Source of the DNA: Methylobacterium sp. NMS14P
Lineage (GTDB): Bacteria > Pseudomonadota > Alphaproteobacteria > Rhizobiales > Beijerinckiaceae
Length of the DNA: 64,000 nucleotides
NCBI RefSeq assembly: GCF_028583545.1
Contig: NZ_CP087106.1
Coordinates: 2,300,501-2,364,500 of the forward strand
Direction of reading: 5' to 3'
A program made the translations under genes and the position numbers. Below the pieces are notes generated by a model that was given only the letters and a program-made list of their open reading frames with translations, did not search any database and was not told the DNA's origin. Positions 9,483 through 20,665 of the stretch are shown one piece after another. How positions within the stretch are numbered: position 1 is the stretch's first letter; each line of letters starts with the position of its first letter.

Positions 9483-9785
9483 GTTCGAACTCCACCTGAT
9501 CGGAGCCCGGGGGAGACATCATCGGCGGGCTTGCGTCAATCGGTTCCGCGCCGGCCGACCCCGTCCAGGACGCCGATCATCGAGCGGGGCGATCGGGGCA
9601 CCCGACGGGGGCGCAGGGCCCCCGTCTCGGCCAGCACGAACCACGAGCCCGAGGTCCGCGGCCTTGAGGTAAGCGGACAGGCGAGGCAGGGAAGCGCTGG
9701 GCACGGCTCGGGAACAGTCCCGAGCACGGGCGGTTTCGGCGGGCGCCTGAGGCGTTTTCCCGGGGCAGGCGGGGAGGAGTGTGAG
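9483..9785. other. intergenic region, 303 bp
   Basis: Divergent spacer between the Fae homologue (minus) and a 71-aa gene (plus). It must hold both promoters but no convincing -35/-10 pair or operator is visible. The only notable element is GGGGAGGAG at about 9771-9780, the ribosome binding site of the gene at 9786. A 61-codon minus-strand frame at 9519-9704 looks random. Confidence 0.4.
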
Positions 9786-10001
9786 ATGGCGGAGAGCACG
9801 GATCGGGGCTCCGGCTGGAGCCTGCAGGCGAGCGCCGTGCCCGACGGGGTGCGCCTGGAGCTCGCCCTCGCCGACCTCGGCGGCGCGCCGGTCACCGCCG
9901 CGATCGTGCTCGACCGGGCGGAGGCCCGGGCCTTCGCCCGCGCCCTGCTGGCCGCCGCCGGCGACGCGGCGGAACGGACCTTCCCGAAGCCCGGCGCCTG
10001 A
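9786..10001 (+). CDS. 71-aa protein of unknown function
   Basis: Small acidic, probably cytoplasmic protein. The start ATG at 9786 is fixed by a very strong Shine-Dalgarno sequence (GGGGAGGAG six bases upstream), which argues that the frame is real. Residues 15-60 alternate beta-like (VRLELALADLGGAPVTAAIVL) and helical (RAEARAFARALLAAAG) segments. No family is recognised. It converges with the lipoprotein gene 15 bases downstream. Confidence 0.6.
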   Translation: MAESTDRGSGWSLQASAVPDGVRLELALADLGGAPVTAAIVLDRAEARAFARALLAAAGDAAERTFPKPGA

Positions 10002-10016
10002 CGCGCCGCCGGCCGG

Positions 10017-10481
10017 TCAGCGCACCCCGAGGCCTGGATTGCGGCCCGGCAGGCGGGGGACCACCGTGCCGCGCTTCTCGACCGGCGCGTCGCAGGCGTA
10101 GGCGAACTCGGTCTTCAGCGGATCGAACACGGTCTCGCCGGTGATCCGGCAATCCTCGCGCACGGTCTCGTCGAGATAGGCCCGGGCGGCGGTGCGGAAG
10201 CGCTTCACCCGGGTGGCGTCCGGCTCCGGATCGATCCGGACCTCGCTCAGATTGCAGCCGGTATACTCGCGCAGAGCGTTGGACACGATCAGCATCCGGC
10301 GCAGCTGCCGGTTGTCGTAGACCTCGTAGGGCTCCTTGCAGCCGATCGTCACGACCTGAGGGGTGAGCGCCACGTAGTTCCGCGAGATGTAGGAGAACCC
10401 GGTGGTGCAGCCGGCGAGGCCGAGGCCGAGGGCGGCGAGGCCGAGGGGCAGCAGAGCAGCGGGTCGTCGCATCCGCGTCAT
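10017..10481 (-). CDS. putative lipoprotein
   Basis: Predicted 154-residue lipoprotein. The signal sequence ends in the lipobox LAGC with the lipidated Cys at residue 25, so it should be anchored in the outer or inner membrane facing the periplasm. The mature part has further Cys residues (in IGCKEPYEVYDNR, YTGCNLSEVR, REDCRITG and YACDAP) that could pair as two disulphides. No function is recognised. ATG 10481 is chosen; ATG 10472 is an alternative. A far longer frame on this strand continues upstream through comEC but is only a shadow. Confidence 0.75.
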   Translation of the reverse strand: MTRMRRPAALLPLGLAALGLGLAGCTTGFSYISRNYVALTPQVVTIGCKEPYEVYDNRQLRRMLIVSNALREYTGCNLSEVRIDPEPDATRVKRFRTAARAYLDETVREDCRITGETVFDPLKTEFAYACDAPVEKRGTVVPRLPGRNPGLGVR

Positions 10482-10636
10482 TCCAAGAGGGTCCCAGCCC
10501 GCGCCCCGGATCCGCCGCCTTCCCGGCGGGGCACCGCGTTGCATTGAAACGGCTCCGCTTGCGCCGTCAATGCGTTTCTCGACCTTCTCCCGCGGGCGCG
10601 CCGCGGCGCGCCGAGCGTGGCGGTACCGCTCTTGCA

Positions 10637-10675
10637 GAACACTTGCGGAACGTTTAACCTGTTCGTGATTTGTTT
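10637..10675 (+). promoter_or_regulatory. two LexA boxes upstream of lexA
   Basis: GAACACTTGCGGAAC at 10637-10651 is a perfect GAAC-N7-GAAC operator. GTTCGTGATTTGTTT at 10661-10675 is a one-mismatch GTTC-N7-GTTC operator. They are 47-85 bases before the lexA start, the arrangement expected for autorepression. Confidence 0.88.
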
Positions 10676-10721
10676 CGGAGACCGTCACGTGGCGGTCCGC
10701 CAAGCCGCGAGTCCCCCGTCG

Positions 10722-11441
10722 ATGCTCACGCGCAAGCAGCTGGACCTCCTGCGATTCATCCAGAGCCGGATGCAGGAATGCGGTGTCCCGCCGTCGTTCG
10801 ACGAGATGAAGGATGCCCTCGATCTCAAGTCGAAATCCGGCATTCACCGGCTGATCACGGCGCTCGAGGAGCGCGGCTTCCTCAGGCGCCTCCCGAATCG
10901 GGCGCGCGCCATCGAGGTGATCCGGATCCCCGAGAGCCTGACGCAGGCGGCTCCGGCCCCCGTCGAGCCGCGCCGCTTCACGCCGAGCGTGGTCGAGGGC
11001 GGCAAGTCCAAGCAGCCGCCGGCCCCGGCGAGCACGCGGATGATCGACGAGTCCGGCCGCGCCATCTCGATCCCCGTCATGGGCCGGATCGCGGCCGGCA
11101 CGCCCGTCTCGGCGATCCAGAACCAGAGCCACGCCATCACCCTGTCGCCGGACTTCGTGGCCGGCGGCGAGCACTACGCCCTCGAGGTGCGCGGCGACTC
11201 GATGGTCGAGGCCGGGATCCTGGACGGCGACCTCGTGGTCATCCGCAAGCAGGACACCGCCAATACCGGCGACATCATCGTGGCGCTGATCGACGACGAG
11301 GAGGCGACGCTCAAGCGCCTGCGCCGCCGCGGCTCCTCGATCGCCCTTGAGGCCGCCAACCCGGCCTACGAGACCCGCGTGCTCGGGCCCGACCGGGTCC
11401 GGATCCAGGGTCGCCTCGTCAGCCTCGTCCGCCGCTACTGA
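10722..11441 (+). CDS. lexA: LexA repressor, SOS regulator
   Basis: Predicted 239-residue LexA. The N-terminal winged helix ([14 protein letters not shown]... GVPPSFDEM...SKSGIHRLI) reads operators; the C-terminal S24 domain autocleaves on contact with RecA filaments. Visible are the scissile Ala125-Gly126 in GRIAAGTPV, catalytic Ser160 in [10 protein letters not shown] and catalytic Lys198 in ATLKRL. Length matches alphaproteobacterial LexA. Start ATG 10722 is chosen over an upstream in-frame ATG because the conserved family begins here and the operators lie upstream. The gene is autoregulated through the boxes at 10637-10675. Its last 7 bases overlap the 3' end of comEC on the other strand. 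Confidence 0.97.
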   Translation: MLTRKQLDLLRFIQSRMQECGVPPSFDEMKDALDLKSKSGIHRLITALEERGFLRRLPNRARAIEVIRIPESLTQAAPAPVEPRRFTPSVVEGGKSKQPPAPASTRMIDESGRAISIPVMGRIAAGTPVSAIQNQSHAITLSPDFVAGGEHYALEVRGDSMVEAGILDGDLVVIRKQDTANTGDIIVALIDDEEATLKRLRRRGSSIALEAANPAYETRVLGPDRVRIQGRLVSLVRRY

Positions 11442-13726
11442 AGCGGCTCGGCCGGCGCGTCGCCGGGGGCGAGCTCTCCGCCCGGCGCGGCGTCGGCCTC
11501 CGACGGCGCGGCTGCCCCGTCCTCCGCGGCGCGGCCGCCCGGCTCGGCGGAGACCGGCCGCGATGGTCCCGGTCCGCGTCCTGGGACCGACCGCCAGGGC
11601 ACCGCGCGCCCGTCGTCGCGGGCGTAGCGCGCGGCGAAGCCGTCGCCGTCGGTCCGGAGGGCCACGGCCCCGCGGGCGGCGAGGGCCCGCCGGTCGATCA
11701 CCAGGGGGCCCGTGCAGGTCGGAGGCGCCGCCAGGAAGGTGATCAGCACCGCGGCGCGGGCGCAATCCTCCGGGAAGGCGCGCCGGTCCCGGACCAGGGC
11801 GACCGCCCGCCCGTCCGGCAGCCGGGCGGTGCAGCCGAGCCTGTCGCAGCGCCCGCTGCCCGACCGGACGATCAGCCCCGCGGGCCGCCGCCCGTCGCCG
11901 TCCGCCTTCAGCCACTGTTCGAGGACGAAGCCGGAGGGGCTTCCGAGGGGCGCGAGCCGACCGTCCGGACCCCGCACCGCGGCTCCCGCGCCCTGCCGGT
12001 CGACGTAGAGGTCGTAGCGGTCGGGCCGGGCCGCGAGGGCGAGCCCGAGCAGGACCGGCGGCACGGCGAGCCAGCGCAGGCGCGAGGCCGGCAGTGTCGC
12101 CAGCAGCAGGCCGGCGGCCAGCAGGGCCAGCGCCGCGGTGCCGAAGGCCGGTAGCACCAGGATCGCCCGCTCGAACCCGGCGATCCAGTCCGAGATCGCC
12201 AGCATGCCGGCCACCGCCTGCCCCATCAGCCACCAGACCGGCCGGTCGAGGGCGAAGGGATAGGCGAGGCAGCCGATCACCGCGGAGGGCATCACCACCA
12301 GGGAGACGCGCGGCAGGGTCAGGGCGTTGCCGACGAGGCCGAAGGGCTGGACCGTCTGGAAGTGGTAGGTGGCGAAGGGCGCGGTCGCGACCTGCGCCAC
12401 CAGGGTCGTGGCCAGGGTCCCGGTGATCGCCGACAGTCCGGTCCCGACGAGGCGGCCGATCCGCCCGGCACCCGGGCGCACGAACAGCCGCCCGTCGATC
12501 AGCCGGGCGCAGGCGATCAGCCCGGCCACGGCGCCGAAGGACATCTGGAAGCTCGGGCCGAGCAGGCCCTCCGGCTCCCGGGCCAGGGCGATCAGCGCCG
12601 CGAGGGCGAGGTTGCGCATCGACAGGGCCGGCCGGTCGACCAAGATCGCGCCCAGCATGATCAGGGTCATGATCAGCGAGCGCTCGGCCGCGATGTCCCA
12701 GCCCGAGAAGGCGCAGTAGGCGGTGACGCCGACCATGGCGAAGCCCGCCGCGATCTTCTTGATCGGCCAGAGGAGCGCGCAGAGCGGCACCGCGGCGAGG
12801 ACCGCCCGCACCAGCCAGAACACCACGCCGGCGGCCAGCACCATGTGGAGGCCCGAGATCGACACAACGTGGTAGATGCCGGCGGCGCGGAGCGCGTCGT
12901 TGGTCGCCGGCCCGATGAGGCCGCGCTTGCCCGTCACCAGGGCCGCCGCCACCGCGCCCGCCTGGCCGCCGGCGGCCTCCGCGATCCGGCGCGTGAGCCC
13001 GTTGCGGGCCGCGTCCAGCGCCGCGGCGAGCCGCAGGCCGAGGGGCGGCGGCTCGGACGGCGGCCGGACGGTGACCGCGCCGACCAGCGAGCCCACCGCC
13101 CCGATCCCCTGGAAGTAGGCGTCCCGGGCGAAGTCGTAGCCGCCGGGCCGGGCCGCCTCCGGGGGCGGCAGCAGCCGGGCCGTGGCGGCGACGACGTCCC
13201 CGGGCCGCGGGATCGGCGCCTTCCGGAACGAGACCCGCACCCGGGCGGGCCGCGCCTCCGGCGCGAGGCCGGCGAAGCTCTCCACCCGGATCACCAGCCG
13301 GGCGCCGACCTCGCGCTCGTCCAGGGCCTCGACCATTCCGACGAGCGGACCGATCGTGGTACGCGTCAGGATCGGGGCGGCGACCTGCGAGACCCGCCAG
13401 GTCGCCGCCGCGAAGCCGAGGAACGCGGCCGCCACCGCGAGCGCCGTCGCCAGGGCTGCCGGCCGCGCGCCGAGGACCGGGACCGGCGCCAGCGCGAGGG
13501 CGGCCGCGATCAGGGGCGCGGCCGGGCTCGGCGCCCCGTCGGCCGCCGCGAAATAGACCAGGATCCCGACGCCGAAGGCCACCGCCAGCCACGGGAACAG
13601 CCGGCGCTGCTCGGCCTCGCGGGCGAGACCGACGGCAACCCAGTGACGGAGTGCCGGAAGGGCGGGGACGCGCGGGCCGACCAGCGCCACCACGCCGTCC
13701 GCCCGCCTCGCGCCGATCCGCCGCAT
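11435..13726 (-). CDS. comEC: ComEC/Rec2-family DNA uptake channel protein
   Basis: Predicted 763-residue polytopic inner-membrane protein. The N-terminal region carries two hydrophobic segments and a DUF4131-like OB domain. The Competence domain includes the signature [17 protein letters not shown] and multiple transmembrane helices. The C-terminal part (from about residue 590) is a soluble, degenerate metallo-beta-lactamase-like domain, extended by an Ala/Pro-rich tail. ComEC moves single-stranded DNA into the cytoplasm during natural transformation; other competence genes are not in this window, so that role is by family only. It is convergent and overlapping with lexA and divergent from gltX. 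Confidence 0.9.
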   Translation of the reverse strand: MRRIGARRADGVVALVGPRVPALPALRHWVAVGLAREAEQRRLFPWLAVAFGVGILVYFAAADGAPSPAAPLIAAALALAPVPVLGARPAALATALAVAAAFLGFAAATWRVSQVAAPILTRTTIGPLVGMVEALDEREVGARLVIRVESFAGLAPEARPARVRVSFRKAPIPRPGDVVAATARLLPPPEAARPGGYDFARDAYFQGIGAVGSLVGAVTVRPPSEPPPLGLRLAAALDAARNGLTRRIAEAAGGQAGAVAAALVTGKRGLIGPATNDALRAAGIYHVVSISGLHMVLAAGVVFWLVRAVLAAVPLCALLWPIKKIAAGFAMVGVTAYCAFSGWDIAAERSLIMTLIMLGAILVDRPALSMRNLALAALIALAREPEGLLGPSFQMSFGAVAGLIACARLIDGRLFVRPGAGRIGRLVGTGLSAITGTLATTLVAQVATAPFATYHFQTVQPFGLVGNALTLPRVSLVVMPSAVIGCLAYPFALDRPVWWLMGQAVAGMLAISDWIAGFERAILVLPAFGTAALALLAAGLLLATLPASRLRWLAVPPVLLGLALAARPDRYDLYVDRQGAGAAVRGPDGRLAPLGSPSGFVLEQWLKADGDGRRPAGLIVRSGSGRCDRLGCTARLPDGRAVALVRDRRAFPEDCARAAVLITFLAAPPTCTGPLVIDRRALAARGAVALRTDGDGFAARYARDDGRAVPWRSVPGRGPGPSRPVSAEPGGRAAEDGAAAPSEADAAPGGELAPGDAPAEPLQ

Positions 13727-13919
13727 CGCCGCCGCCCCGCTCCGCGCGACCTGTCGTCGTGGCCGAGCGATTCTGCGGGCGATTCTTAACGCATCCGCCG
13801 GCCCGTGCTACAGCGGGTTCTTCGTGCTACGGGCGCCCTGTCGAGCCCCTCGCCGCTCCGCCGCCCCTTCGCCGTCCGTCGCGCTCCGTCCGCGACCAGC
13901 CCCGGAACATACCGGACCG

Positions 13920-15347
13920 ATGTCCTCAGCCGTCGTCACGCGCTTCGCCCCCTCGCCCACCGGCTACCTGCATATCGGCGGGGCCCGCACGGCTTTGTTC
14001 AACTGGCTCTACGCCCGCCACACCGGCGGCAAGATGCTGCTGCGCATCGAGGACACCGACCGCGAGCGCTCCACCAAGGGGGCGATCGACGCGATCCTCG
14101 ACGGCCTCTCCTGGCTCGGCCTCGACTGGGACGGCGACGTGATCTTCCAGTTCGCCCGCGCCGAGCGCCACCGCGCGGTGGCCGAGGAGCTGCTCGCCGC
14201 GGGCCGCGCCTATCACTGCTACGCCACCGCCGAGGAGCTCACGCAGATGCGCGAGTCCGCCCGCGCGGAGGGGCGCGCCCCGCGCTACGACGGCCGCTGG
14301 CGCGACCGTGACCCGTCCGAGGCCCCCGCCGGGGTCAAGCCGGTGATCCGCCTGCGCGCGCCGACCGAGGGCGAGACCGTGGTCGAGGACGCCGTCCAGG
14401 GCCGCGTGACCTGGGCCAACAAGGACCTCGACGACCTCGTCCTGCTGCGCTCGGACGGGACGCCGACCTACATGCTCGCCGTGGTGGTCGACGACCACGA
14501 CATGGGCGTCACGCAGGTCATCCGCGGTGACGACCACCTCACCAACGCGGCGCGGCAGAGCCAGATCTTCTCGGCCCTCGGCTGGGAGATCCCGAAGATG
14601 GCCCATATCCCGCTGATCCACGGGGCCGACGGGGCCAAGCTCTCGAAGCGCCACGGGGCGCTCGGCGTCGAGGCCTATCGCGATCTCGGCTACCTGCCGG
14701 CGGCCCTGCGCAACTACCTCGTGCGGCTCGGCTGGAGCCACGGCGACCAGGAGGTCTTCTCCACCGACGAGATGGTCGCGGCCTTCGACCTCGGCGCGGT
14801 CGGTCGCTCCGCGGCGCGGTTCGACTTCGCCAAGCTCGCCAACCTCAACGGCCTCTACATCCGCACCAGCGCCGATTCCGACCTCGTCGCGGCGATCGAG
14901 ACCATTCTCCCCAGCGTCGGGCCGGAGCGCGGCCTGTCGGCGCCGCTGCAGCCCGATCTCAAGGACAAGCTCGTCCAGGCCATGCCGGGCCTGAAGGAGC
15001 GGGCCAAGACGCTGATCGAGCTCCTCGACAGCGCCTACTACCTCTACGCCCAGCGTCCCCTGGCGCTGGACGACAAGGCCCGCGCCCTCCTCTCCGACGA
15101 GGGGCGCGGCCGCCTCGCCGGGGTGCGGCCGACGCTCGAGGCGCTGCCCGACTGGAGCGCGGCCTCCACCGAGGGTGCGGTGCGCCAGTACGCGGAATCG
15201 GCCGGCTGCAAGCTCGGACAGGTTGCCCAGCCCCTGCGCGCGGCGCTGACCGGCCGCACCACCTCCCCGCCCCTGTTCGACGTGATGGCGGTGCTCGGCC
15301 GGGAGGAAACCCTGGCGCGCCTCGGGGACCACGCGCCGCAGGGCTGA
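13920..15347 (+). CDS. gltX: glutamyl-tRNA synthetase
   Basis: Predicted 475-residue class I aminoacyl-tRNA synthetase charging tRNA-Glu (and, in many alphaproteobacteria, tRNA-Gln for transamidation). The HIGH-like motif YLHIGGAR is at about 17-23 and the KMSKS-like KLSKR at 240-244. Length is typical. The start ATG 13920 begins with the conserved [11 protein letters not shown]. It precedes gltA by 230 bases. Confidence 0.97.
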   Translation: MSSAVVTRFAPSPTGYLHIGGARTALFNWLYARHTGGKMLLRIEDTDRERSTKGAIDAILDGLSWLGLDWDGDVIFQFARAERHRAVAEELLAAGRAYHCYATAEELTQMRESARAEGRAPRYDGRWRDRDPSEAPAGVKPVIRLRAPTEGETVVEDAVQGRVTWANKDLDDLVLLRSDGTPTYMLAVVVDDHDMGVTQVIRGDDHLTNAARQSQIFSALGWEIPKMAHIPLIHGADGAKLSKRHGALGVEAYRDLGYLPAALRNYLVRLGWSHGDQEVFSTDEMVAAFDLGAVGRSAARFDFAKLANLNGLYIRTSADSDLVAAIETILPSVGPERGLSAPLQPDLKDKLVQAMPGLKERAKTLIELLDSAYYLYAQRPLALDDKARALLSDEGRGRLAGVRPTLEALPDWSAASTEGAVRQYAESAGCKLGQVAQPLRAALTGRTTSPPLFDVMAVLGREETLARLGDHAPQG

Positions 15348-15577
15348 GACTGCCGCGCGCGGACCGGGAACTGCCGGCTCCGGACCGGATTGCGCTTGGT
15401 GGAATTCGCTTGGCGTCGGGGGCGGGTTGTCACCGACCCCGTTGCTGCTGCACTGCCGTTTGGGTAACCCATGGCTGTGAGCACCCGCAGCATAATGCGT
15501 GTGCTCAGGCCCCCGGGACCGACTCGGGCAGCCCGAGGCCGGCATCCGCCACGTCGCCAGAGAAGGGTCCACGATCC

Positions 15578-16867
<1,290 letters not shown>

Positions 16868-16897
16868 GGCGGGACCTGTCCCGGGACGCGACCAGCG

Positions 16898-16926
16898 GGG
16901 CGGCCGAGAGGCCGCCCTTCGCGTTT
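16898..16926 (+). terminator. intrinsic-type terminator after gltA
   Basis: GGGCGGCC and GGCCGCCC form an 8-bp stem with a GAGA tetraloop (16898-16917), followed by TTCGCGTTT. The T-run is interrupted, as is common in GC-rich alphaproteobacteria. It lies 30 bases after the gltA stop and just before the alkA start. Confidence 0.65.
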
Positions 16927-16947
16927 GCGGAGGCGAACGCGCTCCGT

Positions 16948-17814
16948 TTGCCTTATCGGCCGCCCTACGACTGGGCGGCGATCCGCACCTTCCTGGCCAA
17001 GCGGGCGATCCCGGGCGTCGAGACGACGGATCCCGCGGCGGCCTACGCGCGCACGATCAGCGTCGCGGGGCGGCACGGGCTCCTGACGGTCGCGCCCGGC
17101 GCGGATTGCCTGCGCGTCACGCTCCGCGGCGTCGAGGCCGGGCACGCCGAGGCCGTCACCGGGCGCCTGCGCCGCCTGTTCGACTGCGACGCCGACCCCG
17201 GCGCCATCGCGACCTGCCTCGCCGGGGATCCGGTCCTGGCCCCGCTCGTCGCCGCGCGGCCGGGATTGCGCCTGCCGGGGGCGTGGGACCCGTTCGAGAC
17301 CGGCTGCCGGGCGATCCTCGGCCAGCAGGTCTCGGTGGCGGCCGCGATCGGGCTCGCCGGCAAGTTGGTGGCGGCGTTCGGGACGCCGCTGGCCGAGCCG
17401 ATGGGCGGTCTGACCCACGTCTTCCCCGCGCCGGCGGATCTGGTCGAGGCGGACGTCGCCCTGGCGCTCAACATGCCGCGGGCCCGCGGCGCGGCGATCC
17501 GGGCGCTGGCCGCGGCGGCGCTGGCCGATCCGGACCTGTTCGCCCCGGCGGAGTCGCTGGAGGCCGCGGTGCTCCGCTTCACGGCGATCCGCGGGATCGG
17601 TCCCTGGACGGCGCAGTATATCGCCATGCGGGCCCTCAAGCTCCCGGACGCCCTGCCGGTGGGCGATGTCGGGCTGCTGCGGGCGCTGGAGAGCGGCACC
17701 GGCCGTCCGAGCCCGGCGGCGCTCCTGGCCCGGGCCGAGGCGTGGCGGCCGTATCGCGCCTACGCGGCGCAGCACCTCTGGGCGGCGGATGAGGCGGCCG
17801 CGCGGGGGCGGTGA
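16948..17814 (+). CDS. alkA: AlkA-type DNA-3-methyladenine glycosylase II
   Basis: Predicted 288-residue base-excision repair glycosylase removing alkylated purines. Alignment to E. coli AlkA is recognisable from PPYDWAAIRTFLAKRAIPGVE at the N-terminus through RPGLRLPGAWDPFETGCRAILGQQVSVAAA, the helix-hairpin-helix GIGPWTAQYIAMRAL and the catalytic Asp in LPVGDVGLL (equivalent to Asp238). No ATG or GTG suits the start. TTG at 16948 puts the protein's first residues exactly where E. coli AlkA begins; a GGAGG lies about 14 bases upstream, a long spacing, so the start is uncertain. The Ada domain is absent. No LexA box is seen. Confidence 0.88.
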   Translation: MPYRPPYDWAAIRTFLAKRAIPGVETTDPAAAYARTISVAGRHGLLTVAPGADCLRVTLRGVEAGHAEAVTGRLRRLFDCDADPGAIATCLAGDPVLAPLVAARPGLRLPGAWDPFETGCRAILGQQVSVAAAIGLAGKLVAAFGTPLAEPMGGLTHVFPAPADLVEADVALALNMPRARGAAIRALAAAALADPDLFAPAESLEAAVLRFTAIRGIGPWTAQYIAMRALKLPDALPVGDVGLLRALESGTGRPSPAALLARAEAWRPYRAYAAQHLWAADEAAARGR

Positions 17815-17840
17815 TCGCCCGCCCATGACGTCAGCGCCGT

Positions 17841-17930
17841 CGTCGTTGCGAGCGGAGCGAAGCAATCCAGTCGGCGCGACGCCTCCTGATGGCGCGCTGC
17901 CCTGGGTCACTTCGCTGCGCTCGTGATGAC
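17841..17930. repeat. REP-like palindromic element (GCGAAGCAATCCAG type)
   Basis: The left arm 17841-17862 (CGTCGTTGCGAGCGGAGCGA...) and the right arm 17909-17930 (...TCGCTGCGCTCGTGATGACG) are imperfect inverted copies separated by 46 bases. The sequence GAGCGAAGCAATCCAG is a well-known intergenic repeat core in Hyphomicrobiales genomes. It lies in the 354-bp gap between alkA and parC, which holds no gene. Confidence 0.75.
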
Positions 17931-18086
17931 GGAGGAGCAGGTCGACCCGGTACCCTGAGGGTGGTTCGTCGGGTCGTGGATGGCGCCCGACGGAAGGGGT
18001 CCCGAGTGGCGGCAGCGTGCCGGCCCTCGGCGCGCTCGGGCTCGATCAGCGTTCGCCCGAGACCGTCTCCGAACGCGGCACGGGCC

Positions 18087-18108
18087 CCCTCTCCCGTGCG
18101 GGAGAGGG
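18087..18108. repeat. CCCTCTCCC/GGGAGAGGG palindrome
   Basis: Perfect 9-bp arms with loop GTGC, the same hairpin that is duplicated inside imuB (4557 and 4673). It lies 61 bases beyond the parC stop and could also act as its terminator hairpin, though no T-run follows. Confidence 0.8.
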
Positions 18109-18168
18109 AGCCTGTCGCGCCTGCCTGAACGGACGTGCGCGTCACCGTCCTCTCTCAGCTGGTCTCCC

Positions 18169-20415
18169 TCAGCGTCCGAACCGCTCGAATTTCGGGAAGC
18201 TGCGCGCCATCATCAGCCCGACCTCGGCGCGGTGGCCCAGCCACTTCTCCAGCACCGACGCGTTGGCGAGCCGGCCCTCGGCCGAGCCGTCCTGCCAGGG
18301 CAGGCCGTCCGCCAGCTTGAAGACGTGCGCGTCGAGCAGCTTCCCGCTGCGGCAGCGCTGGAGCCGGACGCCCTTGCCGCGGGCGAGCTCGGCCACCTCG
18401 GAGACCGGGAAGATCAGCAGCAGCTTCTCGGTGTTCACCACCGCCACGTGGTCGCCGTCGGCCGGCACCAGCACGGCCGCGGTCACGTCGCCGTCGAGGC
18501 CGAGCACGCTCTTGCCCTTGCGGGTGTTGGCCACGAGCGCGTCGGCGGGCGCCACGAAGCCGCGCCCGTCGGAGCCCGCGATCAGCAGCTTGGTCTCCGG
18601 CCGGTAGGGCAGCGCCGCCACGATCTCGGTGCCGTCGTCGAGGTCGGCCATCAGCCGCACCGGGTCGCCGAAGCCGCGGCCGCCCGGCAGCTTCGAGGCC
18701 TCCAGCGTGAACACCTTGCCGTTGGTGGCGAGCAGCAGGATCTTCTGGGTCGTCTCGGTCGGGAAGGCGATCTTCAGGGTGTCGTCGCCCTTGAAGGCCA
18801 CGCCCGACAGATCGGCGACGTGGCCCTTGAGCGCCCGGATCCAGCCCTTGGTGGAGACGATCACGGTGATCGGCTCGCGCTCGACCAGGGCCGCCGTGAA
18901 GTCGATGCCGCCGACATCCGGCGGGCTCGCCAGCGTCGTGCGGCGCCGGCCCAGCTTGGTCTCGGGCCCGAAGGTCTTCTTCACCGCGCGGATCTGCGCC
19001 TGGATCGCCTTCCACTGCGCCGGCTCGGAGGCGAGCAGCGCGTCGATCTCGGCCTTCTCGGCGGTGAGCGCCTCGAACTCGCGCTTCAGTTCCATCTCCT
19101 CCAGCTTGCGCAGGGACCGCAGGCGGGTGTCGAGGATGGCGTTGGCCTGGAGTTCGGTCAGCTCGAACCGGGCCATGAGGGCGGCCTTCGGCTCGTCCTC
19201 CTCGCGGATGATGCGGATGACCTCGTCGAGGTCGAGATAGACGATGAGCAGGCCGCCGAGGATCTCCAGGCGGCGATCGATCTGGCCGAGGCGGTAGCGC
19301 GAGCGGCGCTGCAGCACCACGCGGCGGTGGTCGACCCACTCGCGCAGGCACTCGGCGAGCCCGATCACCTTCGGCACGAGGCCGCCGACCAGGACGTTGA
19401 GGTTGAGCGGGATGCGGGTCTCGAGCTCCGTGAGCCGGAACAGCGATTCCATCAGGATCACCGGATCGACCGTGCGCGAGCGCGGCTCCAGCACCACGCG
19501 CACGTCCTCGGCCGACTCGTCGCGCACGTCGGCGAGCAGCGGCAGCTTCTTCTCCTGGAGGAGCTCGGCCATCTTCTCGATCAGCCGGCCCTTCGGGATG
19601 CCGTACGGAATCTCGGTGACGACGATGTTCCAAGTGCCGCGGCCGAGATCCTCCTTGGCCCAGCGGGCGCGGACCCGGAAGGCGCCGCGGCCGGTCCGGT
19701 AGGCCTCGGCGATCGACTCGGCCGAGTCGACCAGGATGCCGCCGGTCGGGAAATCCGGCCCCTGGACGAACTTGGCGAGCTGCCCCGAGGTCGCCTCGGG
19801 ATGGTTGATCAGGTAGAGCGCCGCGTCGCACAGCTCGGCGGCGTTGTGCGGCGGGATCGAGGTCGCCATGCCGACCGCGATGCCCTGGCTGCCGTTGGCG
19901 AGCAGGTTCGGGAAGGCCGCCGGCAGAACGATCGGCTCCTCCTTCTCGCCGTTGTAGGACGGGCGGAAGTCGACCGTGTCCTCGTCGATCCCGTCGAGCA
20001 GGAGGCGCGCGACCTCGGTGAGCCGCGCCTCGGTGTAGCGGTATGCCGCGGGGCCGTCGCCGTCGATGTTGCCGAAATTGCCCTGGCCGTCGACCAGCGG
20101 GTAGCGCTGGGCGAAATCCTGGGAGAGCCGCACCAGCGCGTCGTAGATCGCCTGGTCGCCGTGCGGGTGGAAGTCGCCCATCACGTCGCCGACGATCTTG
20201 GCGCACTTCTTGTGCGCGGTGGTCGGGTCGAGGCGGAGCAGCCGCATGCCGTACAGGATGCGCCGGTGAACGGGCTTCAGCCCGTCGCGGGCATCCGGCA
20301 GGGCCCGGTGCATGATCGTGGAGAGCGCGTAGGCGAGGTAGCGCTCCTCCAGCGCGGATTTCAGCTCGACGCTCTCGATCCCGTCGCCGGACGGCGGCTC
20401 GAAGGGCTGGCCCAT
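18169..20415 (-). CDS. parC: DNA topoisomerase IV subunit A
   Basis: Predicted 748-residue type IIA topoisomerase subunit that decatenates daughter chromosomes together with ParE (not in the window). The winged-helix/tower region contains the quinolone-determining loop [13 protein letters not shown] (about 80-92, Gln at the position that is Ser83 in E. coli GyrA). The active-site Tyr127 is in AAYRYTEAR. The C-terminal part forms a reduced beta-pinwheel with GyrA-like repeats. It lacks the GyrA-box QRRGGKG, supporting ParC rather than GyrA. The ATG at 20415 is the obvious start. Confidence 0.93.
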   Translation of the reverse strand: MGQPFEPPSGDGIESVELKSALEERYLAYALSTIMHRALPDARDGLKPVHRRILYGMRLLRLDPTTAHKKCAKIVGDVMGDFHPHGDQAIYDALVRLSQDFAQRYPLVDGQGNFGNIDGDGPAAYRYTEARLTEVARLLLDGIDEDTVDFRPSYNGEKEEPIVLPAAFPNLLANGSQGIAVGMATSIPPHNAAELCDAALYLINHPEATSGQLAKFVQGPDFPTGGILVDSAESIAEAYRTGRGAFRVRARWAKEDLGRGTWNIVVTEIPYGIPKGRLIEKMAELLQEKKLPLLADVRDESAEDVRVVLEPRSRTVDPVILMESLFRLTELETRIPLNLNVLVGGLVPKVIGLAECLREWVDHRRVVLQRRSRYRLGQIDRRLEILGGLLIVYLDLDEVIRIIREEDEPKAALMARFELTELQANAILDTRLRSLRKLEEMELKREFEALTAEKAEIDALLASEPAQWKAIQAQIRAVKKTFGPETKLGRRRTTLASPPDVGGIDFTAALVEREPITVIVSTKGWIRALKGHVADLSGVAFKGDDTLKIAFPTETTQKILLLATNGKVFTLEASKLPGGRGFGDPVRLMADLDDGTEIVAALPYRPETKLLIAGSDGRGFVAPADALVANTRKGKSVLGLDGDVTAAVLVPADGDHVAVVNTEKLLLIFPVSEVAELARGKGVRLQRCRSGKLLDAHVFKLADGLPWQDGSAEGRLANASVLEKWLGHRAEVGLMMARSFPKFERFGR

Positions 20416-20496
20416 GACGGCTCCTGTCTCAGGGCGGGGCCGCCGAACGGCGGCGCCACCTCATGCAGCGGTCCGTCAGTCCGGGGCGCGGGGGGC

Positions 20497-20579
20497 GAGC
20501 CCGGAATCCAGACCCGCCTGCCCCGCCGGAGGAGACGGACGATCCTGCCGGACCGCGTGCGCGTCTGGATTCCGGGCTC
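20497..20579. repeat. inverted repeat GAGCCCGGAATCCAGAC, 17-bp perfect arms
   Basis: Arms at 20497-20513 and 20563-20579 are perfect inverted copies separated by 49 bases. The flanking CCCCGGAATGACGG (to about 20602) is typical of the dispersed GTCTGGATTCCGGGC repeats of this group. It occupies most of the 250-bp gap between recO and parC, so parC's promoter must lie around or within it. Confidence 0.8.
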
Positions 20580-20665
20580 CGCTCCGCGGCCCCGGAATGA
20601 CGGGTTTGTTCGTCCCGGGTCGAGCGGCGCTCAAGCCCGGGCGTGTTTGGAACAGAACGCGAACA

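Noticed and set aside
9519..9704. 61-codon minus-strand frame between the Fae homologue and the 71-aa gene
   Set aside because: No ribosome binding site, low-complexity composition and no conserved features.
10017..13592. 1,191-codon open frame on the minus strand spanning the lipoprotein, lexA antisense and comEC
   Set aside because: Only its last 154 codons (the lipoprotein) look like protein; the rest is Arg/Gly/Pro-rich shadow of comEC in another frame and antisense to lexA.
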